A program made the translations under genes and the position numbers. Shown one piece after another: positions 1 through 12,921 of a DNA stretch of 64,000 nt; the stretch's first letter is position 1; each line of letters opens with the position of its first letter. The stretch lies in assembly GCA_911728455.2 (NCBI GenBank), contig OU452223.1, forward strand, positions 16,859,802 through 16,923,801, written 5' to 3'. The notes below the pieces were generated by a model. It searched no databases. It was not told the DNA's origin and saw nothing but the letters and a program-made list of their open reading frames with translations. This stretch comes from Marthasterias glacialis (lineage: Eukaryota > Echinodermata > Asteroidea > Forcipulatida > Asteriidae).

Positions 1-601
1 TTTGAATGCATAATTTAACAAATAATCCCAAAAGGATTTTCCATATTTCTAAAAATGATGAGATGCTTATCACCTCGATCCCCAAAGGAGTTTGTCAAAA
101 AGAGTTGTGTAAGACAATACACACGCAATCATTAACTTGACCGTTATTCAGCATTAAAAAAACGCTGTGTTGATTTCTCTTTTAAAAGTCAAACTTGCAT
201 AAAAATATCGTATATTATTATAATATCTTGTGAAACGAAAAACCGATGTGTGATGCAGAGTTGTACAAAGTGAAGCACGCGGTGGGTATCAAGTATACAA
301 AAAAAGGGTGTCTGTGTAGACGAGATTATGTGATTCCAAAAAGAGCAAATTGATGTCATGATACAAATCATTGAGTAACATTGAAACTCGTCTCATTATG
401 AACTCGAGCATAATTCCACTTCCCCGGAAGAGATTTTGTCTGGTGAAAAGCTGTCTTATTCTGTGCCAAGATATAGTGCTGCCGAGACAGGTTTTGCTTT
501 TACAAGTTAGAGTTCAGTCTTCAGGGAATCTGCCAAAGTGCGATCATGGCATCCATGCAAAGGCTGCCTAGATCTTCACCTAGGTGGATTCATATCAATG
601 G

Positions 602-747
602 CCCTTTTCGAAACCACAGTGTCGGCTCCGGGCTTCGGCTTAAGCTCCACCCGCCTGTTTCAAGCCCCGTACCGAAACTGTATGTCTTTAAAATAACTGA
701 CGGAGCCTAAGCCGGAGCGGAGCCGGATGCGTGGTTTCGAAAAAGGG
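602..747. repeat. Foldback (MITE-like) element with GGCTCCGG arms
   Basis: The left end reads CCCTTTTCGAAACCAC and the right end is its near reverse complement, GTGGTTTCGAAAAAGGG. Inside these ends the arms continue as GGCTCCGGGCTTCGGCTTA against TAAGCCGGAGCGGAGCC. The span is about 146 bp and is non-coding. I see no clear target-site duplication, so the superfamily is open. Confidence 0.7.
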
Positions 748-1814
748 ACACCCATTAAGTGAATTACGGCGATTGCTGCGCACTGATATATCTACTATAG
801 AGTGAGAGCAGCAGACGGCGTGGTGCTGCAGACCCATGCACTCTAAAAAGTAGGTCCTTCTGAGTAATCTCTTAATTATAGAAAAAAATAGCAGGGAATC
901 AAGGGGGAGGGAGCTTTGCGAATACAATAAAATAAAATACTGAACATGTTTGTCTGTATTTGAGGGGTCAGTTTACCTTAAGATTTTGCCGTGCCCTCCC
1001 CCCCCCCATCCCAACAGAATATGTACTGCGCGTCACACTGGCGTTGTGTATTGTGCAGCTTTATTGAACGACCCGATACACTAAAAGCAGTTGTTTTAGA
1101 CACTCCTCATGGGTAATTACTAAATGCCCCTTTTTCGTGAGTTGCAAGATTTCTGCACATTTTGGGGGCATCAACCGAAGACTCCCCTCTGCAGATTTGA
1201 GATTTAATCGCCCGGGGCAAGCCAGTGATGCGCATAACAATTTGATATGTGTCGCGTGAACTTCATTATAACAGCCTAGCTTAAAATCCACTAAGTTGTC
1301 ACGGTCTGTCTGCAATACCACGTTGTTTAATGACACGGGCCTTTCTGTTATCGAACTGATCTCCAAGCTAGGAGTAGTGTTTCCATGGCTTTTTAATCTG
1401 ATAAATTTCCTATTTAGGCAATTTACTCGCACGCGGGTTTATAGAGCTTTGGGGCTTTCACAGGTCTCAATGGTCAAAATGTCTGACGACGGTGGTACAA
1501 TAAATCAGTTATCTTTCTTTAAAACTGCGAAAACATCCCTCAGTTTTGAGCCTTCTGCCGTGGTCGTTAAACCTTTGCAACAAAAGAATTAACTGAACAG
1601 CTGTATGTCATTGTCAAGCTGCAGGTTCCCTGCCTTTAGTCTTGCTAAAGAATACTTATACCTAACAAGGGGACAGACTATTTTCTCATCCAAGTCTAGT
1701 TGTATTTACTTAAGAACAAAAAGAAAGAAAAAGATAGAACCCCCCCCCAAAAAAAAACACACAAAAAGCACCACCCAATTTGAAATACTCTACAGACACG
1801 CCCACACCGTTTGT

Positions 1815-2115
1815 TACTCTCTTAATGTAAAAGAGTGAAAACATCACTCTCTTGCCCGAGTGGTGGTGTAATTTTCACTCTTTTTAGAGTGCAATTCATT
1901 CTAGTTTGCTCTTTTAGAGTGAAATTTGAGTGAAGTTCACTCTGAATCGAGTGAATAAGAAAATAGTTCCACTCTAAAAAGAGTTGTCCTCCATACCACT
2001 CTTTTAAAAGAGCCACATGGCGGACAAGGCTTTAATTGCACTTTAAAAAGAGTGAAAGTTACACCACCACTCGGGCAAGAGAGTGATGTTTTCACTCTTT
2101 TACATTAAGAGAGTA
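1815..2115. repeat. TA-flanked MITE with about 80-bp terminal inverted repeats
   Basis: The sequence starts TACTCTCTTAATGTA and ends TACATTAAGAGAGTA. The arms stay nearly perfect inverted repeats for about 80 bp, through CTCTTGCCCGAGTGGTGGTG and its complement. Both outer ends carry TA, as expected for a Tc1/mariner-type target duplication. The interior is full of short GAGTG/CACTC words, and I see no transposase coding. Confidence 0.8.
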
Positions 2116-2309
2116 CTTTTATCTGTCGTCTGACTCGCTCACGAGTAGTGATCACCCACAGGGCTGTTCATCATAAAATGCAGCAGAATAGATATATTTC
2201 ATTCTGCAGTTATGAGTCTTTAATTCTGTCTTGATTTGTTCATTTAAGGTACCGTACTGCACAAAAGAAAGCGTCAATATTAAGTGGTTGTTTATTAAAA
2301 ACTAAAACT

Positions 2310-2400
2310 ACTCTATGTAGAAGAGTGTAAAACCACTCGTTTTGTCTGCCATACCACTCTTGCAAAGAGCCATATGGCGGACAACTCTATTTAGAGTGAA
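2310..2400. repeat. Diverged fragment related to the 1815-2115 element
   Basis: The words CCATACCACTCTT, AAAGAGCCA and TATGGCGGACAA are shared with the core of the element at 1815-2115. Here they form a short palindrome around GCCATACCACTCTT and AAGAGCCATATGGC. This is a partial or internally deleted relative with no coding potential. Confidence 0.55.
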
Positions 2401-2570
2401 AAAATTATTAAAAAAAAATCTTTCGGCGAAAATTGGGTCATGCGATTACTTGAAGCCGCTCTGAGAAATTGGGCCAAAGTCCCCAGCCCGACACGATGCA
2501 TTTTGCAACATCAGAAATATTATTACACACAAGCTTCACGCTCAGTTCGGGGCTGCGTACAGATTATCCA

Positions 2571-2590
2571 GAGAGAGAGAGAGAGAGAGA
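2571..2590. repeat. (GA)n microsatellite
   Basis: Ten uninterrupted GA dinucleotides in non-coding sequence. Confidence 0.9.
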
Positions 2591-4680
2591 ATCTAGAATA
2601 AAAAAGAAAGGAAACAAGAGCTGCGTGTATCTCGATATCGACAAGGAATTATGCTGATTAAGGTCAAGTGCAAAAGTGTTTTTTTAATGCATAGCGTTGA
2701 ATCAAACCATGCACCTCCGTAGCGTTTTATGGATTGTGTTTTGTTTTTCTGTTCCCTTTTTTTTTTTATGTCGGGCAAGGTAATCTTTACCTACGACGGT
2801 CAAGCTCGCTTCGGTGCGCGTGACACATTGTGGTAATCGGGGACTATTGCAGTCATATGCCGTATTTATTCCACAATGACTTCAAACAAAACGCCAAGGG
2901 CACGAGTGGTCCATGGGAGAAGCGCGGGAAACATTGTAGAGCTACGTGATAATTCTATACTGGGCCCAATTGGCCTAAGCGTATAAGCCTATACTATTTG
3001 GTTAAAAATGTACAAAAGGAAGAGCTTTAATAATAAATATGGCTATTGTAGTAAAAAGTGGATTATGACAGAAAAACCTCTTAAAAATGCATTGTAATCA
3101 TTTGGTAATAGGCTGTGAGCCCAAATTAATAACAGTGCGTCTCCTGACAACGGCAGAGCACATTAGTCGAAACGTCCTGAATAACAACGGCGTCAAACAA
3201 CGACAACAAATCTTTCAAAAGGACCCACACGGGTTCATTATCTACGTGTTACACCAACTCAAATTTGTCTCATTACCTCCACACGCAGCTAACAAGGACA
3301 AAAAAACCTTCCTCCCACACGTTTCCCTAATGGCATAACGTCATAATTGATTTTGAAGCCGGACATAACCTGACTTTTACCTGGTGCTTTTTGGCCGTCT
3401 TTAACAAAATACAGAGAGTACATTATTTTCGGAATATGGGTGATTTTTTATCAGGACGGCGGAAGGACAAATCGCCAATTCATTTTCCTTGTATAGAATA
3501 GTCTCAGTGTGAAGAAGACGCAGATGGCCGTCAAGAAGTACGCCATCTCTTACAGGTTGATACGAACATGGAGGTAGAATTACGAAATAGTTGACTACAT
3601 GTCAGAAATGCTCACTCTGGTGTGATCGTAATCTCAGATTGTCATGGATCTATAGTGCTGATGCGTGGGCTGCCCCGTAGGATCATCCCTTGTTCTCAAT
3701 CGCTGTGATGTAACTAAATAATGTTAAATAACAGCCTTCATTTTGTATTTTGTAACCGGGAATATGTCATTTCACCGTGAAGATTCTTGGTTCGCTGCCA
3801 TAGGCGTATAGGGACTGTTTGGTTAAGGGGGCAGAGGGTTCGATTTGCCCGAAATTTTACACAGATAAAAACACAAATACCAATTTCTAATAAAATGTAT
3901 TTATATTTGTTTTGCCCGAATTTGGGGGAAAATGCCTCCCCCTGCCCCGGCTCGTATTATGTTCGCTGATAACACATCGTCCTCCTGGCGAAGGACTTCG
4001 CGAAAGTTTATACCAGAAAAGGGGCGCAAGCAATTCATTTGCAAAATTGTGTTTCATGAAACTATAAGCGTGAAAGTTTGATAGATTTTCTGCAGTTAAT
4101 ATGTCATTATAGGACGGTTAAATTATGCATGGGCATGGGAAACGCGTATTTAGGGGTAATTCTAGCAACAAAAATGTAACAGCTATGCCATATTTGTTTT
4201 TTGTTGGAACCCTTATCCCCTCTTGCCGCCCCCCCTAAAAAAAATATAAAAAAAATAATAATGCGGTTCGATACAGCCCTGTAGGCCTTTCACTTTCTTA
4301 TTTAAATACTACAGTGATATCACAGAGGAAGAGTTCTACAAAGGGCAAGGTTCGATATATTATAGCCCCCCCCCCCCCACCAAAAAAGTATGTCTTTACC
4401 CCCGCTTGCCTCCCCACAGTGAAAATGTCTGGTTACGCCGGGGTCTTGCGTGATGGGTTCAAATCCCGCCTGAGTTGCCTGTGGAATCCCTCCCACAGGG
4501 CTCTCAAAGAACGTAATACCTTACTACACATCGTTGTATTGGGTAAAACCAAAATAACGTAGGTTTGGTATGTACGCAAGTTTCACTCCAATCGAAATTG
4601 GCCCGTGTGGGTTTTTGCATCCAGTGGTGATAAAGTGATGTTTGTTGAATAATTTTGCATTTATAGCCAGACACGTCGTT

Positions 4681-4706
4681 AAAAAAAAAAAAAAAAAAAA
4701 AAAAAA
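4681..4706. repeat. A26 homopolymer
   Basis: An uninterrupted A run. It could be the tail of a retroposed sequence on the plus strand, but I cannot define the body of such an element. Confidence 0.9.
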
Positions 4707-5309
4707 CCACATCTCTGTACTTTTAACTTCAGTGGCAAGTATAATACGCAATAGAACCAAGAATCAACGATGTCAACCCCAAACCAAGCAAACTGTCAGT
4801 ATCGAATAAAAACCAACCCTTTTGTGTAGATGCAATAACAACACCATATTGTTACAAAACCCCATGCATAGTCACTGCTAGATTCACAGAGTGAGCATGA
4901 AAACGTGTATTTTGTTGGAAACGCAAAAGCTCAATAGCCCGGTGCGGTATATTAAACCAAACTCAGAAACTTCACAATATTAACAAATCAATTATGATAA
5001 AGACCATCATACAATAAACTTACAAACATACATTGTAAAGCTATCATAACGTCAATGTTTTCACGAAGGGACGGACATGTCAAATTGGGAAAAAGTCGTG
5101 TTTGGAGATAATCACACAAGAGCATCATCACATTTCAAAACTGCAAAACAAAAGCACAATGCTTTTTCTTTTAAGTCTGTACTTTCCTCCTGTGATTTAT
5201 TATGAGTTAAACTTTCATCAAATGTGAATTTTATATGATCAATTCATCAATTTATTTAGGATTTATTCGAGAAATTATGAAAAGGATGGGCATCCCGAAA
5301 TGACGCTTT

Positions 5310-5361
5310 TTGTGTTTTCACGAAGCGACGGGTATATGCCCGTCGCTTCGTGAAAACACAA
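5310..5361. repeat. Perfect long hairpin with 23-bp arms and 6-bp loop
   Basis: The left arm (5310-5332) begins TTGTGTTTTCACGAAGC. The right arm (5339-5361) is its exact reverse complement, and the loop is TATATG. A related word, TTTTCACGAAGGGACGG, lies about 250 bp upstream near 5057. The exact match of both arms points to a recent or conserved foldback. It has no coding content. Confidence 0.9.
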
Positions 5362-8300
5362 ACGATAAGATTGCCATCAGAAAACTACACAATATTTATA
5401 CTAAAAGCTTATGTATACATTCATGAATGTGTCCCAACCTGAACTACGCGCCCGAATAGTGTCGATAAGAACATTATAACGCAACAATATCATTGTACAA
5501 TGTCATTTTTCGACTACAAGAGTGTAAAGTGGCAAATGTTGGCTTTACAACATTGACCCGCGGCTGCCATTCACTTCCAGTAAAATAATGCAGCAAAAAT
5601 TATAATGTATATAAATGTATTTATATATAAATATAATACAATTAAAAAAGTGCAACGGATCAGATTGAAGCGCTCGACTCCTCAGAGCCAGACTTAAGGC
5701 AAGAGTATTTGTATTTTTTTTCACTGAGCGGAAAATAACTCCACGATGTTGATTTTTAATAGGGGTTGCCAAAGAGATTTTTTTCTTAAATTCTCCTTCT
5801 GTGCTTGAACCGCGGAAATCTTGCGTCGTTAGCGCATGAAGCCCATTGGCTTAATGGGAAACGAACGTGACAAGATTGTCAATTTAACAATGTAACCCCG
5901 CGGATGAGCGAACGTGGAAAAGGTCAGTGCGGGGAATTTGGGAAGTTTCAATAGGCAGTTCATTAATCGGTAAACCATTCACTTAATGTATCTATTCTGG
6001 CATATAATTTTAAGCGAAAATAACTCATTTAAATGCCTGAAAACATGCTAGACTCGACTGGAATTAAAATCACAACACGAACGAACTTTTCGAGCCGTCT
6101 TTACTCTTCTTGCAACGTACCGACAACATACTGTCAAGAGTAATGCAAGACTCTGCAAAAAAAAGTATTTCCATGGCAACGCAGCTTGTACATCACGATG
6201 TAACCGCGCAGTGGTACATTGTGCTGCCTGTAGTACAACAATGAAGATGAATTCCACAAGGTTGATTTTTACAAAGAATACAAATTCGCACTTTGTTAAT
6301 CAGCGTTTTATCTGTGTTTGCGATTGTTAGCGGCTCAGGAAACTGCAATCAAATTGGAGAATAAAACAGCGACTGTGTTAGTCACAAAATCTGAAGCAAA
6401 ATATCTCGTTATGAAAGATCACAATCACCATATTTGGCCGAACAAAGACGCGGGAAAACAAGTTAAAGACCCGGATTATGCTGAAGTTATAGTTAAGATA
6501 TTAACTTGGAATGTTTTGCTCTTGTACCATGATATTGAGAAGTGTTTCCGTCTTCAATCTTTTTCTAATTTATAGAAAGCTATTTTTAAAGAAAAAAATT
6601 TGACTTGTCATCTTTAATCACATGCTGTTCATTTTGTCTAGCAGGACATCACAGATAAAAAAGAACCATGACATTAATATCAAAACATTGAAACAAACTA
6701 ATTCGGCATACGTTACTGCTCATTGTGTTCAAAAGGTTTTATTATATTTAACAATTTACAACTGAATAGTCTGGTCCCTTGTTATTACGTTAAATGTTCA
6801 CAGATTTACATATACCTTACATGGTATAAAGATAATGATGGTAGAAAACATTTCTTGAAATATTTGTTATTGTTTTAAAATAATAAATGAAATAAGATCC
6901 AATTTAGTTTTCGTCTCAGTGATACGAAAACTCTGAATGAGTACAAAACTGCTGAATGCATTTTTACCGTTTTTCTCGCAAATGAAGCTACGAAATGAGC
7001 TGACATTTTCTCAGGTTGGTTTTATTACAAGTATCTTGATTTGTGCGGAGAATGGAAACATGTACAGTCAGTTTACCAATGTTGAGCTGGGGCTTTAATG
7101 TTCAAATGAATTACAAAGGGCATGTGGGTCTTAGAATAAATCAATTAGTACGAAAAATGCAAAACATGCCCAGAAAAGAGAGTATTTTTTCCCGACGCTA
7201 TTACGTGATGAGTCGCGATTGACGTGGAATATCATTATCATTCTTATAAAAAAGCTTGAGAGGACCTTTCTCGTACTTACGCCACTTGACTTGAAACAAT
7301 AATTGAGACATCTGGCGCCTTCAGTTTGTGCAATAATAGTTGAGCGACCTTTCACGTTCATTATCTTTGCGTGAGGTCACTAAAATCCAGGCGCGTCATT
7401 ATGGAGTGAATTTGCATGATTAATGATTGTCTTTTTTTCTTGATTTGTTAAACAGCGTTGGTTTTTACCTTTGTCTGCTCAAATTTTAATGTAAAATTTC
7501 CTTAATGTACGGGTGACGTCACGATCTTAAGAAATCAAACGATCTTGAAGAGCAGAGTCCTTGCAAACAGAGTCATGTGTACTTTTAATTTGAATATATC
7601 ACTATATTAATATTCACATCGCGTATAACAGAGGACAAAGATTTGAGACTTTACAGTTACTGCATAATAATAATTGTATGATGAAATGTGTACATTGTAT
7701 TTCGCATGTTCAGCCAGAACGATTGTTAAAACATGCGACGTTGTGAATTACGTCACCAGAGCTGAGGATGGTATTTATTGTGTATATTTTAAGAAGCTCT
7801 ACAGAAAGACACTTGGTAATAAAAATCAAATTTAAAACAGGTATATTCTCTAGCATTTCAATTTTGAATGTGAAAGACTGAAATCTACAACTTCACCATT
7901 ATTTTAGACAGTGTTACGTCTGGGAGCTGAACGATCTTGAAGAGCACACGCCTTGAGCAGATCGTTTTGATTTATAGAGAGCGATGGACAAAATACACGA
8001 GCAGTATATTTAAATACAATATCCAAGTGATATGTGCTAAGTTAAATTTGGTTTATAATCCTTATTATTATTATCAAGTGCTTTAAAACACATGGTTTAG
8101 TTGATCTAATTTTCACAAAAATACTGTTGCCTATTTTACATGAAAAACCTGAATATTGTGCTTTTCCTTAAACATTCTGCCCTTTTCACACGAAAGCAAA
8201 AAGATGGCAAATATGGACATCACTTTAACGAGCATGCATAAAGCTAAGACATCAACTCCACGAGGAAAGTCTCGACGTTTGTCACTGTCCTTTACAATCC

Positions 8301-8915
8301 ATTGAGTTAGACAGCTTTTGTTGCCTAGGCTGGTTTTGTAGACCAAACTTGACTTAGTCGAACGTGACACTGAATCTTAACCAACACTGATCCACGAAAG
8401 CAGGCTGAGGGAATTATTGTTGGACTCCGTCGGATTTCAGTCGATCGGGACTAACTTAACTTCGCACGATATGTACAGAAAAACCCAGAATGCGAACGCT
8501 TTCTTGCCCAAAGATAAGCTTCAGGTTACGAATGATGAAATTATGTTTAAAAATAAATATAAACATATATATTTCCTGGTATTCGAAATGGTGCAAGATG
8601 ACTCACTATTGAGGAATCGGCACCGTACATCACAGTGTACAATCACAGTCTCCTGTAAAAATGTAGTTGAAAAAGTTATTACTTTGTTTTTGGTGCCGTA
8701 TTTAAGGCAGGTAGAAGTACACTTACTACAGTGCTTAGGTAGACAACGGTTGCAGATAAGTTATGCCTAAAACCTAACGTTGGAATGAGATAAGCTCCAA
8801 GTATACTATCGACATTCATCTATTTTTTTCCATTCAGGGCCTGAGACGAGAAAGTTGACACGTGCTGAGCAAAAACGCGCTTTCCAAAATAGCTCTAGGG
8901 GAGTATGACCCCAAT

Positions 8916-8935
8916 GGGGGGGGGGGGGGGGGGGG
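8916..8935. repeat. G20 homopolymer
   Basis: An uninterrupted G run. Assembly length may be unreliable here. Confidence 0.9.
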
Positions 8936-10585
8936 AACGTGCCGAGTCCGCCCCTGTCTTATCTTCCCGCCAGTCTTGTTGGTTAAATTGATGTCTTTTA
9001 TGCTTAATGCTCAAGGAACGTGTCGAGTGATTGGATACAAATCCTGGGGGATTTCCTCCACGGCGTGTACGACGGATCCGGAGCTGACGCGCAGCCGTGA
9101 AGAAACTGCGGCGTTCTGTGAGGCTGCAGAACAGGAAATGAAAGGGGTTGCAAGATGCGGCCTAAAGTCCGTACCTGTTCCAGCCCTTCAGTACTAATTG
9201 ACGTGTTTAATTTGTAGGACTGTTTGTTAGTTTTCAATTTTTGTTTTGCTGACAACATTTCATGACAGTTCGTATTTAGGGTTGTCTGTCCGTGTGACGA
9301 ACGATGTTCTGAGGTTTAAAATTTTCGTGTTGTAGTGGCTCTTGTGATTTTTTTGCAGAACTGGCGGTTCTTGTAGCGCTATGTACAACAAAAACACAAG
9401 GTGCAACATTTCAGCTGAAGCAAATTATTATGTTACAGGGTGAGAAGTGTATTGAGTTGCTTTATTTATTCTTAATCATCCATTAAAAAGACATTTCAAA
9501 ATTCTAATCTAAACATTACTAACAATATAAACTTATACTTTCCGTTGCCATGGTGAGATCTAACAAACACCATCTGCGGTATATTTTGAGTTTTACAATA
9601 CATTTTTGTTTTATGTTGTCTTAAAGTAAATCTGTTTTACCCCATGCCGAATAATATCTTTGAAGGCAAATTTGAACAATTTTTGTCACAAAGATCTAAA
9701 TTTGAACAATTCTTAATGCTCAGTTATGACTCACCGGCGTGTTTACGTCCAAGTTTGCATTAGCGCCGAAAGCCTGGATTGTATCGGGTTTCGCATTTGA
9801 TACGCCTTAATACGACGTCAAGAAAAGGGCTGGAGATATTTATCTGAAGTCAGAGATGTCATCGGTATAATGGGTTGTCAAAAATGTAAGAAAGGAGGAA
9901 AATGAGCATGACAACTGGGAAAGTGTAAAAGAATAACAGAGTGAAACGAAAGGCGCGCTTGTAAGGGTCGGCTTCCTGTTTATACGCTTAATGACAAGGT
10001 TTAGTGGTTGGCTTGATAATGTTGTACTCCTCGCGTGTTATGACAAGAGAAAAGACACAAGAAAGAGACGGCTTGCAAGAAATAATGGTCCGATCTGAGC
10101 AAGTCCCTTTGCTAGTGACGTCATTGTGTCGTGCTCTTCAGTCAGAGCATGGACAGTGAGATCGGCGAGGGGTTTGTAACATTACCGCCTATAGTTGACT
10201 TCAATGTGCTGGCCGGTTCGCGTCAGGCCAGTTATCTTGCTGCGTGTAGCAGGCACTGACTGCCTACCCGACATCAGATTGTTCCTCCCCGTTACGTGGA
10301 TTCGTTTATAATATTCTTACCAGACCGTTCTTTGATAGCGGTAGAATATTAAGCCTGTATTGATTGTTTGGGATCGTATTTCAGAACACCGTCCATGAGT
10401 GTCTTTTTACGGGTGAGTACAATGATACTGTGTGTGGCAAACCATATGAACGCCAAATACAGAAAAACCTATTCGATCGAGTCATCTATGATGCACCTCC
10501 AATGTGGGTTATGAGTATTTGATCTGAAGTTCTGGAAGCGATTTTGAGCTTGGGTTGTGCCTGTTTGATTTTCAATTAAGAATGT

Positions 10586-10930
10586 ATGGATGTAGTTTTC
10601 CCATTTGGTGATAAAAATGCCAATGTGTTCAGAAACATGGATGTAGTTTTCCCATTTGGTGATAAAAATGCCAATGTGTTCAGAAACATGGATGTAGTTT
10701 TCCCATTTGGTGATAAAAATGCCAATGTGTTCAGAAACATGGATGTAGTTTTCTCATTTGGTGATAAAAATGCCAATGTGTTCAGAAACATGGATGTAGT
10801 TTTCCCATTTGGTGATAAAAATGCCAATGTGTTCAGAAACATGGATGTAGTTTTCCCATTTGGTGATAAAAATGCCAATGTGTTCAGAAACATGGATGTA
10901 GTTTTCCCATTTGGTGATAAAAATGCCAAT
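10586..10930. repeat. 51-bp minisatellite, about seven copies
   Basis: The unit starts ATGGATGTAGTTTTCCCATT and repeats every 51 bp for six full copies and one partial copy. The copies are almost identical; the fourth has one C-to-T change (TTCTCATTT). Because 51 is a multiple of three, both strands read open: plus as a 17-residue repeat beginning MDVVFPFGDKNANV, minus as one containing LAFLSPNGKTTSMF. I regard these frames as a by-product of the period, not genes. Confidence 0.92.
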
Positions 10931-12799
10931 GGCCCTTTTAGTCTAGAGCGGCAACTAGAGTAGCCATCTGGGATTTACTGGAAAGAAAAAAACACAGTAG
11001 TGACGAGAAATTGTAAGGAAGGAATTTTTCTTGTTTCAACCTGATGAAAGCTTCTAAATTTGGTACTCGCATCCAATCATTGATAAATTACTTCCTTTGA
11101 AATGCTGTCATTTTCAAGGAAAGGTGTGTTTAAGGGCCTACACATGTTCATCCAAATGCACTGGCAATTTATTTATTACTGTTTTTTTTTATTTATTTAA
11201 TAATTACATAAACGTAGTGGACAACTTTGATTGAAATATTCCCCCCTGAAATTCTATAGTTTTTAAAGAAATGAATAGCCTAACTATATTAGTTTTGAAC
11301 ACGCGAATCCGAAATCCTATTTTTGAAAACAGTGAGAACAGTGGTGGGTTTTTTCCCATATGTTCGCGTGACTTCAATGACCGATTTTTGTTATTTCATG
11401 TAAACATTTGAGTCACAAACACAGTGCGAATACTGGTCTCTGACAATACCGATGTTGATTTGAATGGTGCAATAACAATGGCATCGAGTGATAAATACTA
11501 TTAAGTTCTTACCCAATTAAACGCATGTTTGAGAACGCAGGTTCGAATCCCGGCCTCGGAAAGCACCGAGTATACGCTACACAGAGCTTATTATAACACA
11601 ACGGTATAACAGAGTACCTTTGTTCGATTGTTGTTTTTATTACGGGCGGAACAAAATGTCTCTTGAAATCTGCAGTGGACAGATTAATTAAAGTATTTAC
11701 AATTAATCAATCTGTCCAGTTTTCAATCCAGTTTTGCAATCGGTGGCTCTGCGCGATCGGTCGATCATGACGATTTATCGGCCGATCCCACTACCACCAG
11801 TCAAACACTTTTACTTAACAATTCACGACTCAAGGCTCAATTACAGAGTTAAGATTGATGTTAAGAACAAATCAATCTTAATTGCTGAGCATAGTTTGAT
11901 GTCACAATACAAATCACTACCGGTATGGTAGTACTGACAACTCATCTTAAGATGAATCTTAGTACTTTGTGAAATCGATTTTTAAGGTAAGTAAAGTCCG
12001 AGATATCCATCAGAATCGATGGATCGCGCGCATCGATCGATCGCGCCCAACATATAGGCCCCCTCTCTCCTTAAAATACTGCAACCGATAAAGGTAGGCC
12101 TATATTCCCGTAACACACAAATTTCCATCAACGACAATACAACAAAACTTACCCAATCCTATATATATATGATTGGGCACGGTATGAGATAATTCTGTGC
12201 GATTGATCAGTTATATCAAGAAAATGACATGTTCATGTGAAATGGTTTAAAATTAGGACCATAGTCATGAAATTTAATCCAAGACATGGCAGTCAAATAT
12301 GTTTATTCATATGTTCATGTCCAAACCAAGTAAAAATGTACACATAAAAATAGCGTTTCACGTTTTCGTAAACGTGACACGTTGTCGCGCTTACTGCGTG
12401 TAATTATTAGGACTCCGGCGTTGGATGAACTCGGAGAAGTCCGAGCTTGAGTCCCCGACCGAGACGGTGATTAATCACAAAGGGGAAGTATGAGACCAAA
12501 ACCAAGGGGAGGTCCGAGACAACTAAGACTTTTTCGTACTAGCTTACGCGGGTGCTAATTCACGCTTCAGGCACGCAATACATAGCAGTACTCAAGTCTT
12601 AATATATTATGCATACGTGCAACCGTCGCACGCAATTTGATTCTTAATTTGCGAAATGGAGCCTAAGGATGTGACAGGAATTGAAATAAAAAAACAAAAA
12701 CAAAAAACATAAATGTTTCACGGATTTTCCTACATTATTACGCTTTTTAACAAATAGGGCATTTATGAATGATGGGAATAGAAGAGTATTGACTCGGTC

Positions 12800-12921
12800 T
12801 TAAACGGCCGTTTAAAACCTTGCAGGGTTGTTGCCGTGTGATAAAAGACCTCGCCTTCGGCTGGGTCCTTTATCACACGGCCACGACCCTGCCGGTTTTA
12901 AACGGCCGTTTAAAACCTCGG
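12800..12921. repeat. Long palindromic foldback element
   Basis: The arms run from TTAAACGGCCGTTTAAAACC through CCGTGTGATAAA to a loop near CGCCTTCGGCTG, then back through TTTATCACACGG to the same terminal palindrome. Arms are about 55 bp with a few mismatches. Each outer end carries TTTAAACGGCCGTTTAAA (left copy lacking its first T), itself a perfect palindrome. The form is MITE-like and the superfamily is undetermined. Confidence 0.85.

Larger units (their letters stand above)
2401..10570. other. Intergenic, no gene supported
   Basis: No open frame here resembles a known protein family or has convincing splice borders; the longest frames (such as 8417-8770) look like chance. The stretch holds an A run (4681-4706), a G run (8916-8935), a perfect 23-bp-arm hairpin (5310-5361) and possible degraded SINE-like sequence with a tRNA B-box-like word near 4460-4480. 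A word ACGATCTTGAAGAGCA also occurs twice, near 7549 and 7931. Confidence 0.6.

Noticed and set aside
4410-4500. tRNA-like B box GGTTCAAATCCC
   Set aside because: No cloverleaf can be drawn; likely a degraded SINE-like sequence.
8417-8770. 117-codon plus-strand open frame
   Set aside because: No recognisable motif and no convincing splice borders; likely chance.
10576-10963. Overlapping open frames on both strands of the 51-bp repeat
   Set aside because: They follow from a period divisible by three and have no start, splice or family support.
11485-11570. tRNA-like B box GGTTCGAATCCC
   Set aside because: No A box, and the flanks do not form acceptor or T stems; at most a SINE remnant.
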